Below, one piece after another: positions 12,601 to 23,803 of a stretch of 64,000 bases of DNA. Made by a program: the position numbers and the translations under genes. Numbering within the stretch: the stretch's first letter is position 1; each line of letters starts with the position of its first letter. A model generated the notes under the pieces. It worked only from the letters and a program-made list of their open reading frames with translations, was not told where the DNA came from and did no database searches. Location: positions 682,001-746,000 of the forward strand of contig PUFA01000288.1 of assembly GCA_003508835.1 (NCBI GenBank), read 5' to 3'. Origin of the DNA: Eonycteris spelaea (lineage: Eukaryota; Chordata; Mammalia; Chiroptera; Pteropodidae).

Positions 12601-13440
12601 GAAAAACAGGAACTAAACAAGGGCCTTGGAGTTAAAGAGGATTTTATAAATTTGACCTCAAAGGCAGGGAAGTAAAAAGCAAAAATAAATGAATGGACTA
12701 CATCAAACTAAAAAGCTTCTGCTCAGCAAAAGAAATTTCAACAAGGTAAAGAGACAACCATCTGAGTGGAAAAATATTTTGCAAGCAATGCTCAATAAGG
12801 GTCTAATATCAAAATATAAAGAACTCATTCAACTTGATAACAACAACAATAAAAGATCGCATCAAAAAAATGGTCAGAGGACCTGAACATACACTTCTCC
12901 CAAGAAGATATACAAATGGCCAACAAATATTTGAAATGATGCTCTTCATCACTAGCTAGGAAATGCAAATTTCCTGTTAGAATAGCTGTTATCAACAGGA
13001 CAAGTAAAGCAAATATTAGAAAGGATGCAGAGAAAAAGAAACTCTCATAACTGTTGGTGGGACTGCAAATTGGTACGGCCACTATGGAAAACAGTATGGA
13101 GGATCCTCAAAAAACTAAGAATTGATCTACCATATGACCCAGTAATCCCTCTTCTGGTATTTTGCCCAAAGACTTGAAAACTCATCTCCATAAAGATATT
13201 TGCACACCAATGTTCATAACAGCATGATTCATGGTGCTAGGACATGGAAGCAACCGAAGTGTCCTATGATAGATGATTGGCTAAGGCAGTGGTACATATA
13301 TACAATGGAATATTACTCAGCCATAAGAAAAGATGAAATCTGCCATTTGCGAAAACATGTATAGACCTTGAGATAATCAGGTTAAGCGAAATAAGCCAGA
13401 CAGAAAAAGTTTAAAATTATGTGATATTATTTAATGTGGG
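9700..13440 (+). pseudogene. L1 ORF2 remnant (endonuclease and reverse transcriptase)
   Basis: The N-terminal endonuclease region reads LNVNGLNSPIKRHRVAEWI then CCLQETHL (about 9748-9850), a strong L1 signature. The reverse transcriptase active-site block lies at 11793-11804. It reads FEDD instead of the usual FADD, so the residue beside the catalytic aspartates is changed. The order through to the C-terminal region (about 13100-13400) is normal. Many stops and frameshifts make it non-functional. In an intact L1 this protein nicks target DNA and copies L1 RNA into the genome. Confidence 0.88.
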
Positions 13441-13738
13441 ATATAAACCTAAGCAACAAACAAACAGGACAAACAAACAGAGACTCATGGATATAGACAA
13501 TAGACTTATCATTACCAAAAGGTATGGGGGACGGGGAAGAAGGGAGTTGAATGGAGTAGAAGGGGTCAGTTATGTGGTGACAGAAAGAAATCTAACTATG
13601 GGAGGCGATCACACAATGTAAATATAAATATGCCTTACTGTTAAAATGTACAACTGAAGCTTACTGGTGGTATTCATTAACCAATGTTATCATAAAACGA
13701 TAAATAAAAAAATTAAAAATTTTAATTAAAAAAAGAAA

Positions 13739-15495
13739 GGAAGTGATAAAGAGAAAATCTTGGAAAACGTGGAAGGGAAAAAGTCATAATAACAGCAAAA
13801 ACATGGATACATATACATACAATATGCATAGCCTTTTGAATCCTCTTGAGTTCAAATTATGTATAAAACTTTAAGCAAAAAGTATAACTTTATGTAATGT
13901 ATTTCTAACACATTTCAAAGGAATGCTTAAATAATTTTATTGTAAATGCTAGAGAGTTAGGGCTATCAAGTGTACTAAATGTAGTACATTGCACTCAAAC
14001 TGAAGCAAAATTTTTATATTCTACTGAAATTAAGTTGGTATTAATCTAACCTTCCAGTTATGAGATTAAAAATTATTTTAATCTCTATAAAAGCATTAAA
14101 ACATTTTAAACATAAAATTAGTGATGAGGTAATCAAAATGTTAAGCTAAAAATATTTTAACACAAAATAAGTCAGTAATGGAGAAATGAAGGAGCAAATA
14201 TTATATGACATATAAAAAACAAATAAAATACAGGAGTAAGTAGTAACTTAATAGTAATTACACTAATGGTCAATAGATTAAATACTCAAAAAAAGATTAG
14301 CTAAATATATTTTTAAAAACATGATCCAACTATTTATTGTATCCAGAGATGCGCCTAAGATTCAAACACAAAATTAATTAAAAGTAAATAATATGAAAGA
14401 AATACCAACAAACAGTAATGAAAAAAGAGCTGGAGTAGCTGTACTAATATCAGACAAAACAACTTTAACACAAAAATTATGATTACAGACAAAAAGTCAT
14501 TTTATAATGATAAATGGTTAATCTATCAAGAAAATGTAACAGTTACGAATATATATGCACTAAACAAGAAAGTCCCAAAATATATGAAACAAAACTGACA
14601 GATTTTAAGGGAGAAATAGATAACCAAAAATAATGCTTCAATACTCTATTTGAAATAATGGGTTAAAATGACAGTAGATTAACAAAAAGACTTGAACAAA
14701 GCTATAAACTAACTAAACTAATATATACCTATAAAGCATTCCATCCAACACAGCATACTACACATTCTTCTCAATTACACCAGAAACATGTAAACTATAT
14801 TTTAGACCACAAAAGAAGTGTCAATAATTTAAAAGGATTTAAATCATGCAAAGTATGTGTTCTATCTACAATAGAATTAGTTTAAAAATCAATAACAAAG
14901 AAATTTTAAGTAATTCGCAAATATGTAGAAATTAAAACATTTCTAAATGATAAATGAATCAAAGAACATATCACATGGAAAATTAGAAATACTGTGAGAT
15001 GAAAAAAAAATAAAACAGTATTTCAAAATGTCTGTGATGTAACAAAAACAATGCTTAAAAAAATTAATAGCTGCAAACACTTATGTTAAAAATAAGAAAG
15101 ATCTAGAAATCATCATCATCTTCCAAAATGAAATAAGAAATAAAAATCAACAGCGAAAATTAACAGCAAAAAAGTTGGGTTTTTTTAGAAGATTAATAAA
15201 ATTTAAAAATCTTGGCTAGACTAACCAAGAAAAAAAAATTACAAAAATCAGGAATGAAAAAGGGCCATTGTTGCCAACTTTACTGAAATAAAAGGGATTA
15301 TAAGAGATTGACAAACTATATGTCAACAAATTAACCAGAGAAAAGTGACATAATTATGAAAGACACAAATTTTCAAAACTGATTCAAGAAGAGACAGAGA
15401 ATCTAAATAGACCTATAGCAAGTAAACAGGTTGGGGTGGTGGTGGTGGTGGTGGTGGTGGTGGGTGGTGGTAGTGGTGGTGGTGTGTAGTAGTAA

Positions 15496-15526
<31 letters not shown>

Positions 15527-16600
15527 TGTTGTTGTTGTTGTAAATTCCCCAAGAAAATTCAAAGCCAGATAACTTCCAAAAATTATCTCTATACAGAGAT
15601 GACATAATTTTATATGTTGAAAATCCTAAGGAAACCTATAAAAAATAATTAGAACTACTCAATGAGTTCAGCAATGTTGAAGACTACAGAATCGACATAA
15701 AAAAATTTACTTATATTTCTAGACCCTAGAAATGACACTCTGAAAATGAAATTAAGAAAATTATTCAATATACAATGCACTAAAAAAAATAAAATTCTCA
15801 AGGATAAGTTTAAGGAATAAATTTAAAAAGAAAAAGTACAAGAATTGAACACTGAAAGTTATAAAAATTATTGATGTGAATTAATACCTAGATAAATGGG
15901 AAGACATATTTTATTCATGGATTAGAAGACTAATATTGTTAAAATGATAAACTCCCCTTTATACAGATTCAACATACTTACTATCAAAATTCTGTTTATT
16001 TGCAAAAATAGAAAGCTGATACTAAAATTCATATGGAAATTCAAGGGATCCAGAGTAGCCAAAACAATCTCGAAAATGAAAAACAAAATCAAGGCTAACA
16101 TAACTCAATTTCAAAATTATTACAAATTATGGTCATCAAGATTATGTGGTTTTGGCATTAGGATAGACATATAGACCAATGAAACAGGATTGAGAGTCTG
16201 TACATAATATATTTATGTAATAATATAAGAAACCTATACATATGTGGACAATTGATTTTCAGCAAGAATTATAAAATGATTCAATGGAGAAAGACTTTTT
16301 CAGCAAATAGTACTGATAAAACTGAATATCCACATATAAAATTATGAAGTTAGATCTTTTCTCACACCATATATAAAACCTTACTAAAATGGAAAAATAA
16401 CTAAATGTACAGTTAAAGCTAAAAGAACCTTTTAGAAGAAAACATAAAGTAAATCTTTGAGACTTTGGATTAAATAATTTTTCTTTTCTTTTTTTCTGTT
16501 TTTGGATATGATATCTAAAACAAATGATCAAACAAAACATAAATAAAATTTAAAAAAATATTTTATTCTTTAAAGGACACTACTGAGAAAGTGATTTCTT
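13739..16600 (+). mobile_element. Old L1, right part: linker and ORF2
   Basis: This continues the L1 interrupted at 7498. After an A/T-rich linker (13750-14200) it shows ORF2 endonuclease sequence (about 14260-14500: GAGCTGGAGTAGCTGTACTA and the following blocks). It then runs through reverse transcriptase to the ORF2 C-terminal region (about 15950-16580, with TGGTTTTGGCATTAGGATAG). A compound microsatellite has replaced part of ORF2 at 15429-15541. Downstream of it the text jumps to the aspartate-motif region, so some ORF2 is missing there. Decay is heavy. Confidence 0.8.
15429..15541. repeat. Compound microsatellite (TGG)n-(TAG)n-(TTG)n
   Basis: Three successive trinucleotide runs: GGT/TGG (15433-15484), TAG/AGT (15487-15526) and TTG (15526-15541). 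They lie inside the old L1 ORF2. The sequence on either side is L1, but the two sides are not adjacent in an ordinary L1. The minus-strand frame through it encodes only runs of Tyr, Thr and Pro and is not a gene. Confidence 0.93.
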
Positions 16601-16604
16601 AAAA

Positions 16605-17180
16605 TATTTTTAGAAATTGGGGATAGAGGTAACTTCGTCAACTTAATAATGAATATCTACAAAAAAATCTACAGCTATCATTATACTTAATGATGAAAGA
16701 TTATTTATCTTTGTTACATGGCACAAGATAACAATGTTCATTCCAGAACTCTTATTTGACATAACACTAGAAGTTTTAGTCTGCATAATAAGTCAATAAA
16801 AGCAGCAGATTATAATGGAATAAGTGTTCATATTTGCAGATGATGTGGGTATCTATGTAGGAAATCACTTGGAATCTACAAAAATATCTAGAACTAATAA
16901 GTGAGTTGAATAGTTATATCATATCAGATTTCTATATATTAGCAATGAACACATGGATATCAAAATTAAAATTACAATACCATTTATAATCACTTAAAAA
17001 CAATGTGAAATACTTAGAAGTCTAAAAACATATATAGGACTTGTATACTAAAATGACAAAATCCTAATGAGAGAAAAAAGAGAAGATCTAAATAAATGGA
17101 AAGTCATATAGTATTCACATTTGAAGGTTAGGAAACAACATAGCAAAGTTGTCATTCTTTCAAACTTGATATTCGTATTT
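16605..17180 (+). mobile_element. L1 ORF2 fragment, out of order relative to the upstream L1
   Basis: This returns to the middle of ORF2 (a TCAACTTAATAATGAATATC-like block, then an ATATTTGCAGATGATG aspartate motif near 16832). The upstream L1 had already reached the ORF2 end. It is therefore a second L1 copy or a rearranged segment. It stops near 17180, where non-L1 sequence begins. Confidence 0.7.
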
Positions 17181-19369
17181 AGGGAAACCTCATCAAAAAT
17201 CTCTCAGGGAAACAGGCCTCAGGGACAAATCCCAGTCTCAGAGCTGCTCTTTCCAGCCCTTGTTGCCTGTGGTTCCAGCTTCTCATCTGGCCCAGAGTCT
17301 GAGGGACCCATTATAGTGGCCTGCATCTCCCCTGGGTCAGTCTGAGCCAGCAGCAGCAGGACAGTGAGCTGCCAGGGCTCTCTGTCTGCAGACAGTCTGG
17401 TGAATCAATCATTGCTGCAGAAGGCCAGACAGCAGGACTCAGGCAGACTACACCCGTGGTACCTCGGTGGCCCTGGAGGGCTGTAGTGTTCTATAAGGCT
17501 GGAATTAAGATCACAGGATCCTCAAACCCCTATCCAGAAGCTTGAAGCCTGTTATTCCTGGGAGATGCTCATCCAACACATTAGAATTGTTGTATTAAGC
17601 AGGACTGAAAGCTTCATTTCTAAAGAATGAGGCAAGTTGGTTAGCTTCATGCATGGTCTTTAATTAGAGAAATTAGTCTTAGCCACACAACAAAGTAAAA
17701 TGGATGATTCAGAACAGCTAATCGTTTGCAAGAAAAACAGATACCTTACAATGAAGATATATTTCATGGAGATTTTTTTTAAGTACATTTAACAAACTGA
17801 ATAAATGTATTATAATGATCATGCAGATCTTTCTAAATATGTTTAGAGTTTATAATAAAATTTTCATCTGAGAATGCCAAGGAGGTTTACTTAATTGGTG
17901 ATGAAGTTAAAACAGCAGTGGGCTCAGGTGCATTTTACACACCCACCAGTGGCTCCAGAGAGTTCAAACAAGGAAAAGCCTTTCAAGGTTGGAAGATTGG
18001 GAGAAGGGCCTCAGTCAGATGGACACAGGCTACAGAAACAAATTCTGAGTGATGACAAACATATATAAGGTAAATAAAGGGTATCTGGGGATGGGAGAGG
18101 GTTAGCTTTTTTCTAACCCCTGGGGACAAAACAGGATGCTGCTGGCACAGGCTGCAGAGGAGACTTGCCTTAAATCTGTCCCATGCAGGAGACCAGAGGC
18201 AAGATCCTGCCAGGCTGAGGCCCAGCTGGCCAGGGAGGTCTCTAACCAGGACCTGTCTAGTAAAAGGGAAGGGGGCAGTAGGAAGGAGAGAGTGTTCAGC
18301 AGCTTTGCTTCAGGCCTGGTGGAGTAACTGGACTTGCCTACCTGTCATGAACTAGAAAGCTGGGCAATACAATAAAACTACCCTTTGCAGACATTGGGAA
18401 AGGGGATAAGGAGATCACTGAGCTGCATGAAGATTACCAAGTCGTAATCTTCTGGGAGGGTCTGAGGAAGCTGAATCTTCCAGCCGGGGTGTCCTGTGGG
18501 GACTCCTCCCTCGATGAGTGGCTGGGCATGTGAGAATGACCTGTTCCAGTGACTCTGCTGGTCCCTGCAGTTTTAACAATTCACCCAGGTGAAGCTCATT
18601 ACCAAAGTCACTTGATCTGAAAGCTTTACTAATTCTGTTAATTTTATGATGACCTAAATCGTAGCTACTTAAAGATAGGTGTTTAATTCTGGTCATTTTA
18701 TAGTCGAAAATTAGATTCTGTCACTCTCCAAAGTTTCCCGTTCCTTTAAATATAAATCAAAATCCTTCCCATTGCCTATAAGCCTGGTGCCACCTGGCTT
18801 GGGCCTTCTGATAGTGATCCTCCATCTGAAACCCATTCGTTGGGACAGTGGCTGACAAAGTCCTTTTCCCATGCCTGTCTCTGGACCCCATGCCTGTGGG
18901 TGGAATCTGAATTTACAAAGATTGAATGTGCTCCCCTGGGCTCCTTTGGTTCATTTCTTACCAGGGCCACTGAGAGCAGGTAACACTCTTGGTATTAAAC
19001 CTGCAGATTCTTGAAGGAGGATATTAAATTGGCTCAGATTTCCCATGTCTAGGCCAAGATATCAAACTTTCATGCTAAGAAATCTTGAATTTTGTGGAAC
19101 TGCTTGACAGTGAAAGATACATTTTACTTTAATAGCTGGAAACTATGATTCACAGCAATGTGCAGGAAGGAGGAGGCAGCTTGGCCCCGAGCTATATTCC
19201 ACACACCAAAGACTGCCATCCTTGCCTCATCTATATTGTCAGCACCACCGTTGTAAGCTCACAAGTGCTCAAGCTCTTCAGCTAGCTGAAGATTAGCTAA
19301 ACAGGAGAAACCAGACTAGGAGAAGATAAAAGAGTAAACATTTTGAGGGTTCAAACTAGGAAGATGAAA
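17181..19369. other. Mostly unassigned, GC-richer sequence
   Basis: Contains no recognised gene. Short open frames at 17121-17345, 18136-18327 and 18415-18696 have no similarity I can name. A stretch near 18740-18965 looks faintly L2-like (AAATCAAAATCCTTCCCATT then CCTGGTGCCACCTGGC), at low confidence. It is richer in G+C than the flanking L1 block, so an unrecognised exon or regulatory element cannot be excluded by eye. Confidence 0.4.
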
Positions 19370-19490
19370 TCACCATTCCCGTTTTAAGACGAGACTCTGA
19401 GGCTTAGAGAAGCTAGGTCAATGGCCAGAGATCAAGCATGTCTAGTAGGTGGCAGAGACAGTCTAGAACTGGAAAAGCAGTGCTGAGGCC
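19370..19490 (-). repeat. MIR fragment
   Basis: Reads as reverse-complement MIR core: GACTCTGAGGCTTAGAGAAG, then a 'GGTGGCAGAG...GAACTGG' block. MIRs are ancient tRNA-derived SINEs shared by all mammals. Confidence 0.65.
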
Positions 19491-19634
19491 CAAACAGCAA
19501 GCCGGCAGATATTGCGGGATTGGCAGATTGTGAATGTGCAGAAGCCAGCCCCCTCCGTCTCCTGGGTCTGGACAAGGTCCTCCCCAGAGTGCATGCAAGC
19601 TGTGCTACAACAGGGAGGACACTGGTAAAATAAT

Positions 19635-20345
19635 GTCAGTAGGAGTTTGGTTTATTTTTATACTTATTTCATTACAGAAATTTTCAAACATGCATGAAAG
19701 TAGAAAGAATAGTAAAGAATGGTCAATTTAACCTTTATGCACACGTCTCCCAGCTTCAAAGTATCTATTCATGCCCATTTTATTTCATCTACCCACGCTC
19801 ATTTCTCTCTCCAGATTTTAAAGTAAATCCAGCATTACATAATTTTACCTAAAAGTATTCAACATGTATTTATAATAAAAAACATTTTAGCACATAACTG
19901 CCATCTACCATTATATCTTAACAAAATTTCTAACATTTCTTTAATGTCATCTTATACTTGGCTTATATATTCAAATTCCTTTTTCTCAACAACAACAAAA
20001 AAAGTCCTCACAGTTGGCATGTTTAAATGAAGAACCATACAAGGTTTACACATTGCAGTTGTTTTCTTTAAATCTGTCACATTTTCCCTACATTCCCTTT
20101 TTCTCATGACATTATTTTGTTGAAAAAAATTGGGCCATCTGTTCCTATAGAATTTCCCACATTCTATATTGAGCTCAGTGGAATGTTTAACTTAAATTGT
20201 AACCTGATGCCTTAAATATAGATGTTTGTAAATTAATTTTAGTTTGTTGTCTTGCAGGATCATGGATGGTACTGGTTCTTGTTGCATTGTGCCTGATTTT
20301 TATCAAAATGATGCATCTAAATGGACATTTTAGATAATAGAAAAA
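19635..20345 (-). mobile_element. Antisense L1M-type 3' fragment
   Basis: Contains blocks familiar from old antisense L1 copies: TTTCAAACATGCATGAAAGT, CACGTCTCCCAGCTTC, ACAGTTGGCATGTTT and TAGAATTTCCCACATTCT. No coding remnant is visible. The exact subfamily is uncertain. Confidence 0.5.
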
Positions 20346-20394
20346 TCTGTGGTAATTACAATAATGATGACAGAATAACAATACAATAATTATA

Positions 20395-20645
20395 CTAGTA
20401 CTTATATTGAAGGTTATTTGTGCCAGTCACTTTGCCAAATGTTTCACATATTGTTTTTCATTCAAGTCCATCCTCATTTTACAAAGGAGCAAGTCAATAA
20501 GCAGAGAGTCTAAATTAATGGCTTGCCCAGGGCACACAGCTGGTACATGACAAAACTGGAATTTGAGCCAGACCAATCTCACTCTAAAACCTGGGTTCCC
20601 TAACCCTCTGGGGTTGGTAAATCTGATGCAAGAAAGCATCTCATA
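20395..20645 (-). repeat. MIR element, near full length
   Basis: The core reads CTTGCCCAGGGCACACAGCT then a 'GGAATTTGAGCC' block, the reverse complement of the MIR tRNA-related region and core. The upstream part (GTGCCAGTCACTTTGCCAAA) matches the 3' region. Length is close to the usual 260 bp. Confidence 0.85.
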
Positions 20646-21364
20646 CAGTGACTCTGGGGAACAGAAATGAGAGAAGTAGAGAGAGGTGTTTTACTCAGCA
20701 AACTAGAGAGGCACCCCACAGCCTGGGCACCTGCAGGAGACAACCAGAGAGATATCTATGGCCTCCTCTCTCTGCAGGAAATGCTTTATGCATGGGGCAT
20801 TTGTGTGTGCAGTGAGCTGTGTGTCAGGTGGGGAGTACTGGTTCCCTTGCCCCCATTATCCTTCAGGACAGGTATACATGGAGTCTGGTAGTGTTGTTAA
20901 GGCATGCTAGAATCAATCAATGGGGTGGTTCCTGACTGCTTGGGGTATCCTAGCAATCCTAGGCACCATGCTTGAGGAATGAGAAATCTACATTTCAACC
21001 AATATGTGAACCAATTCACAGAACAAGATGCACGGCCTATCTATTGGGATTCTGTTTGTTGGAGTTTGGGATTGGTGTCCAAATATGGCCAGTGTTGGAG
21101 CTTGGAATGAAGAGATGGGAGCCAGGAGCCATCTTGGAAAAGACCATGCATTCTAGAGATTAATGAGGCTAAAAAAAATGTTAATCTTAAACTCAGAATG
21201 ATCATAGCTCATACCTAATTCTCTTCTACTAGAAAAGAGTTGCTGTTGGAAAAAAAGAAACCTTGAATTTGTGTCTAGTCTTTAGCATTTACTAAACCTT
21301 TGAATGATCATTTTAACTCAAAAAGCTTTACTGTTCTTACTTCCATGATGAGGATAGTTCCTTT
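20646..21364. other. No recognised feature
   Basis: Unassigned sequence. The open frames of 74 and 63 codons at 20667-20891 and 20972-21163 show no recognisable domain. Confidence 0.4.
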
Positions 21365-21800
21365 AGAATTCACTCAATAAACAATCATGGAACACCTCTT
21401 ATATGAGAAGAGGGACTAAATTAATGATTTGCTCAAGGCACATGATGATCCTGTGGTTGGGGAACTGGGGGTAAAACATTGTGATGGTCAGTCACATGAT
21501 GGTTAGTCACAGCACCTACACTCAAGGGACATAGATGAGGGGATTTCAGAGAAAACTTAAATCAGATAATGCATATAAAACTGGTTTATAAATTATTGAT
21601 CAATCTCACTAGTGGCATGGAGGGACTGTGTCTCTCATTGGATGCCATGCAGAGTTCACTGTGGAAGGTGCAAAGAAAAGTAAGAGGACCCCTGTCCTGG
21701 GACATTAGAATATTGTGAGGAAGATAAGCCACATACTTAGATGCCAGTAGCACATGACCAGAAAATAAAGTGGCACAATAAAAGTTATAAACAAGCATCA
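21365..21800 (+). repeat. Ancient mammal-wide interspersed repeat, family not assigned
   Basis: Begins CACTCAATAAACAATCATGG then AACACCTCTTATATGAG, a degraded form of a common mammalian repeat that starts with a 'tattgagcacctactatgtgcc'-like text. A short MIR-like patch (ATGATTTGCTCAAGGCACA) lies inside. Confidence 0.4.
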
Positions 21801-22439
21801 TGCTTTCTAGGGGATGGAGTACTATGTTCAAAATGGAAGGAATGTTGCATTCGGAAGCCTTCACCTTCAAATTTAGTCAGGGAGTCTGAGATTTTCACAT
21901 GGAGTACCTAGAAAAATGGATTCTTAAAAGAGAGAAACTTCTATCATTCAAGGATTGCGAGAAAGAAATTGGTCAGCTTCCCTGGGAAAGTCACTGGAGA
22001 AACCATCTGTTAGGGGCCCACTGGCTAGGTAATCTGCACTAAGCCAAAATGTTCTCCTAAGGCTGAACTTTACATATGTCTCCAGAATAAATTGTGCTCT
22101 GACAACACCAACCCTGCTCACTAATTGAAAAGTTGTTCAAAAAGGAGACCAAAGAGAACTCTGAGTGACAGGGGTTCCAGAAGAACCTAGGCCACAGCTG
22201 AAGATGCCCTTTGTAGGGAAGAAAGCCACCAATCTTTGGGGGTGGTGTTTCTAGAAAGTTACTTGGTCATAGCAAAGCCTGAAGAACGTCCTTTTAGGGA
22301 CCATCCTGGAAGCACTTTTTAATTTTCCTGCCCAAGGCTGGTGAATCTGCTTTGATGCCATCAGATAGGCTCAGTTGGCTCAGGCTATAGCCTCATGGTG
22401 GTAATGCTCAGAGAAGAAATGACAGGCTTTTAGGAACTA
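21801..22439. other. No recognised feature
   Basis: I see no gene or nameable repeat in this stretch. Confidence 0.4.
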
Positions 22440-22640
22440 TATTAATAAAACTTACATTATTATTGCCTTAAGAGTAATATTTATATAAGCCTTTTAAAGT
22501 CACAAAAGCCTTCACTTTCATCACTCAATCAAGTCTCATACTTAATTTTTGAGTCATTTTATGGATGCATAAACTGAGATTCAGAGCACAGTCTTTGGGA
22601 TTTGTTCAAGGTTATACCATGGAGAAGACTAGAAGTACTT
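22440..22640 (-). repeat. MIR element
   Basis: Reverse-complement MIR text: TTATGGATGCATAAACTGAG ATTCAGAG..., then GGGATTTGTTCAAGGTTATA. Moderately decayed. Confidence 0.65.
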
Positions 22641-22884
22641 TTGATTTTCACCCTTGATTTCTTTGGTCTATGAGACCCTGAAACCAGAGAGAGAAACGCA
22701 GGCTATACAAGTTTCCAAACCCATATTCTGTTTGCCCTTCCCCATATTTAACCCAGAATGTGAACAGAAAGGTTTAATCACTCTATGTCAGGACATAAAT
22801 TGTCACTGTGCTCCAGTGACATGTCATAGAACAGTGGACTTCACATCAGAGCAATGCTTAAGTCCCTGCCAAAGACCACTCAGC

Positions 22885-22995
22885 AGAACAAAAGGCTCAT
22901 GGAAGCTAAATCTCAGAAAGGTCAAGAGACTTACTCAAGGCCATGTGGCTGGTAGGTGGTATGCCCAGGGTTCATGATTACAAAGTTTAGTGCAT
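22885..22995 (-). repeat. MIR fragment
   Basis: AATCTCAGAAAGGTCAAGAG followed by ACTTACTCAAGGCCATGTGG CTGGTAGGTGG is reverse-complement MIR core. Confidence 0.7.
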
Positions 22996-23724
22996 CTTTC
23001 CATGATGTCCAGTGGTATCCTGAGTGATCATATTAATTCTCAGCTATCTATGTTGCATTTGTAATGTGATTCATTCCTACCTCCTCCTTAGCCTGTAGCT
23101 TTCCAAGAGCATGACTGAGCTCTCCTCCTTTCTCTACATTTCCTCATAGCTTCCACTGGTCTCCTCTTCTACATCAAAAAGCCTTTCCTCATTGTGTCCT
23201 GGTGGAAATACAGAACAGCCTCGTGTATCTATGTCCAAGGCACACCCTGCATGCATTGGGGAAGCATTTCCCATGCGGACATACACTGAGGCTGGGAAGG
23301 TTCAGTGGATTTCCTCAAAACACAAGGAGCCAGGGTCCAGCCCCTCACATATAGGCTTCCCAATCTGAGGCATCCCTTGGCACCCACCCTCTTCATTACT
23401 GCACCTTCTCCCTACCTGCTCCCCTTGCAGGCACTCAGACCTCAGGCTGCTTGGAGCAGTAGGGGCCTATCATTTGGGTAGCCTCTGGAGGCCTCCTTGA
23501 AATGTCCCTCCTTCCTATCTGCACCACCTGTGACCATCTCACCTGTAAGTTGCCTGTGACCATGTTGCTTACAGCTCCAAATGCTTCCATGCTGTCAGAG
23601 ATCGATGACTTTATAAATGGGGAGTGAGGCCCAGAGGGAATAAAGTAAGAGGTTAGAATAAGGCACCTGGTAAAGTAGCAGCAGAACATTCTGATGCTGT
23701 CTCACTTCTGTATATTATCCTCAT
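22996..23724. other. No recognised gene
   Basis: Unassigned. A pyrimidine-rich stretch near 23080-23190 is vaguely L2-like but too weak to call. Confidence 0.35.
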
Positions 23725-23803
23725 AGGAGAAGGAGAAGGAGAAGGAGAAGGAGAAGGAGAAGGAGAAGGAGAAGGAGAAGGAGAAGGAGAAGGAGAAGGA
23801 GAA
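23725..23803. repeat. Perfect (GGAGAA)n hexanucleotide repeat, about 13 units
   Basis: About 79 bases of uninterrupted AGGAGA/GGAGAA units. On the minus strand one frame reads alternating Ser-Pro, which explains an 80-codon open frame there. That frame is a by-product of the repeat, not a gene. The lack of interruptions suggests recent expansion or ongoing length change. Confidence 0.97.

Larger units (their letters stand above)
7498..13738 (+). mobile_element. Younger full-length L1 (about 6.2 kb), inactive
   Basis: A complete LINE-1 layout: 5' UTR (7498 to about 8400, including a GA microsatellite), ORF1 (about 8400-9250), linker, ORF2 (about 9700-13440) with endonuclease, reverse transcriptase and C-terminal parts in normal order, and a 3' UTR with an A/T-rich tail (to 13738). 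Flanking repeats GGAAGTGAAAA (7487-7497) and GGAAGTGATAA (13739-13749) match at 10 of 11 positions and look like the target-site duplication. This supports insertion by target-primed reverse transcription into the older L1. Both ORFs carry many stops and frameshifts. It is less decayed than its host but cannot be functional. Confidence 0.9.
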
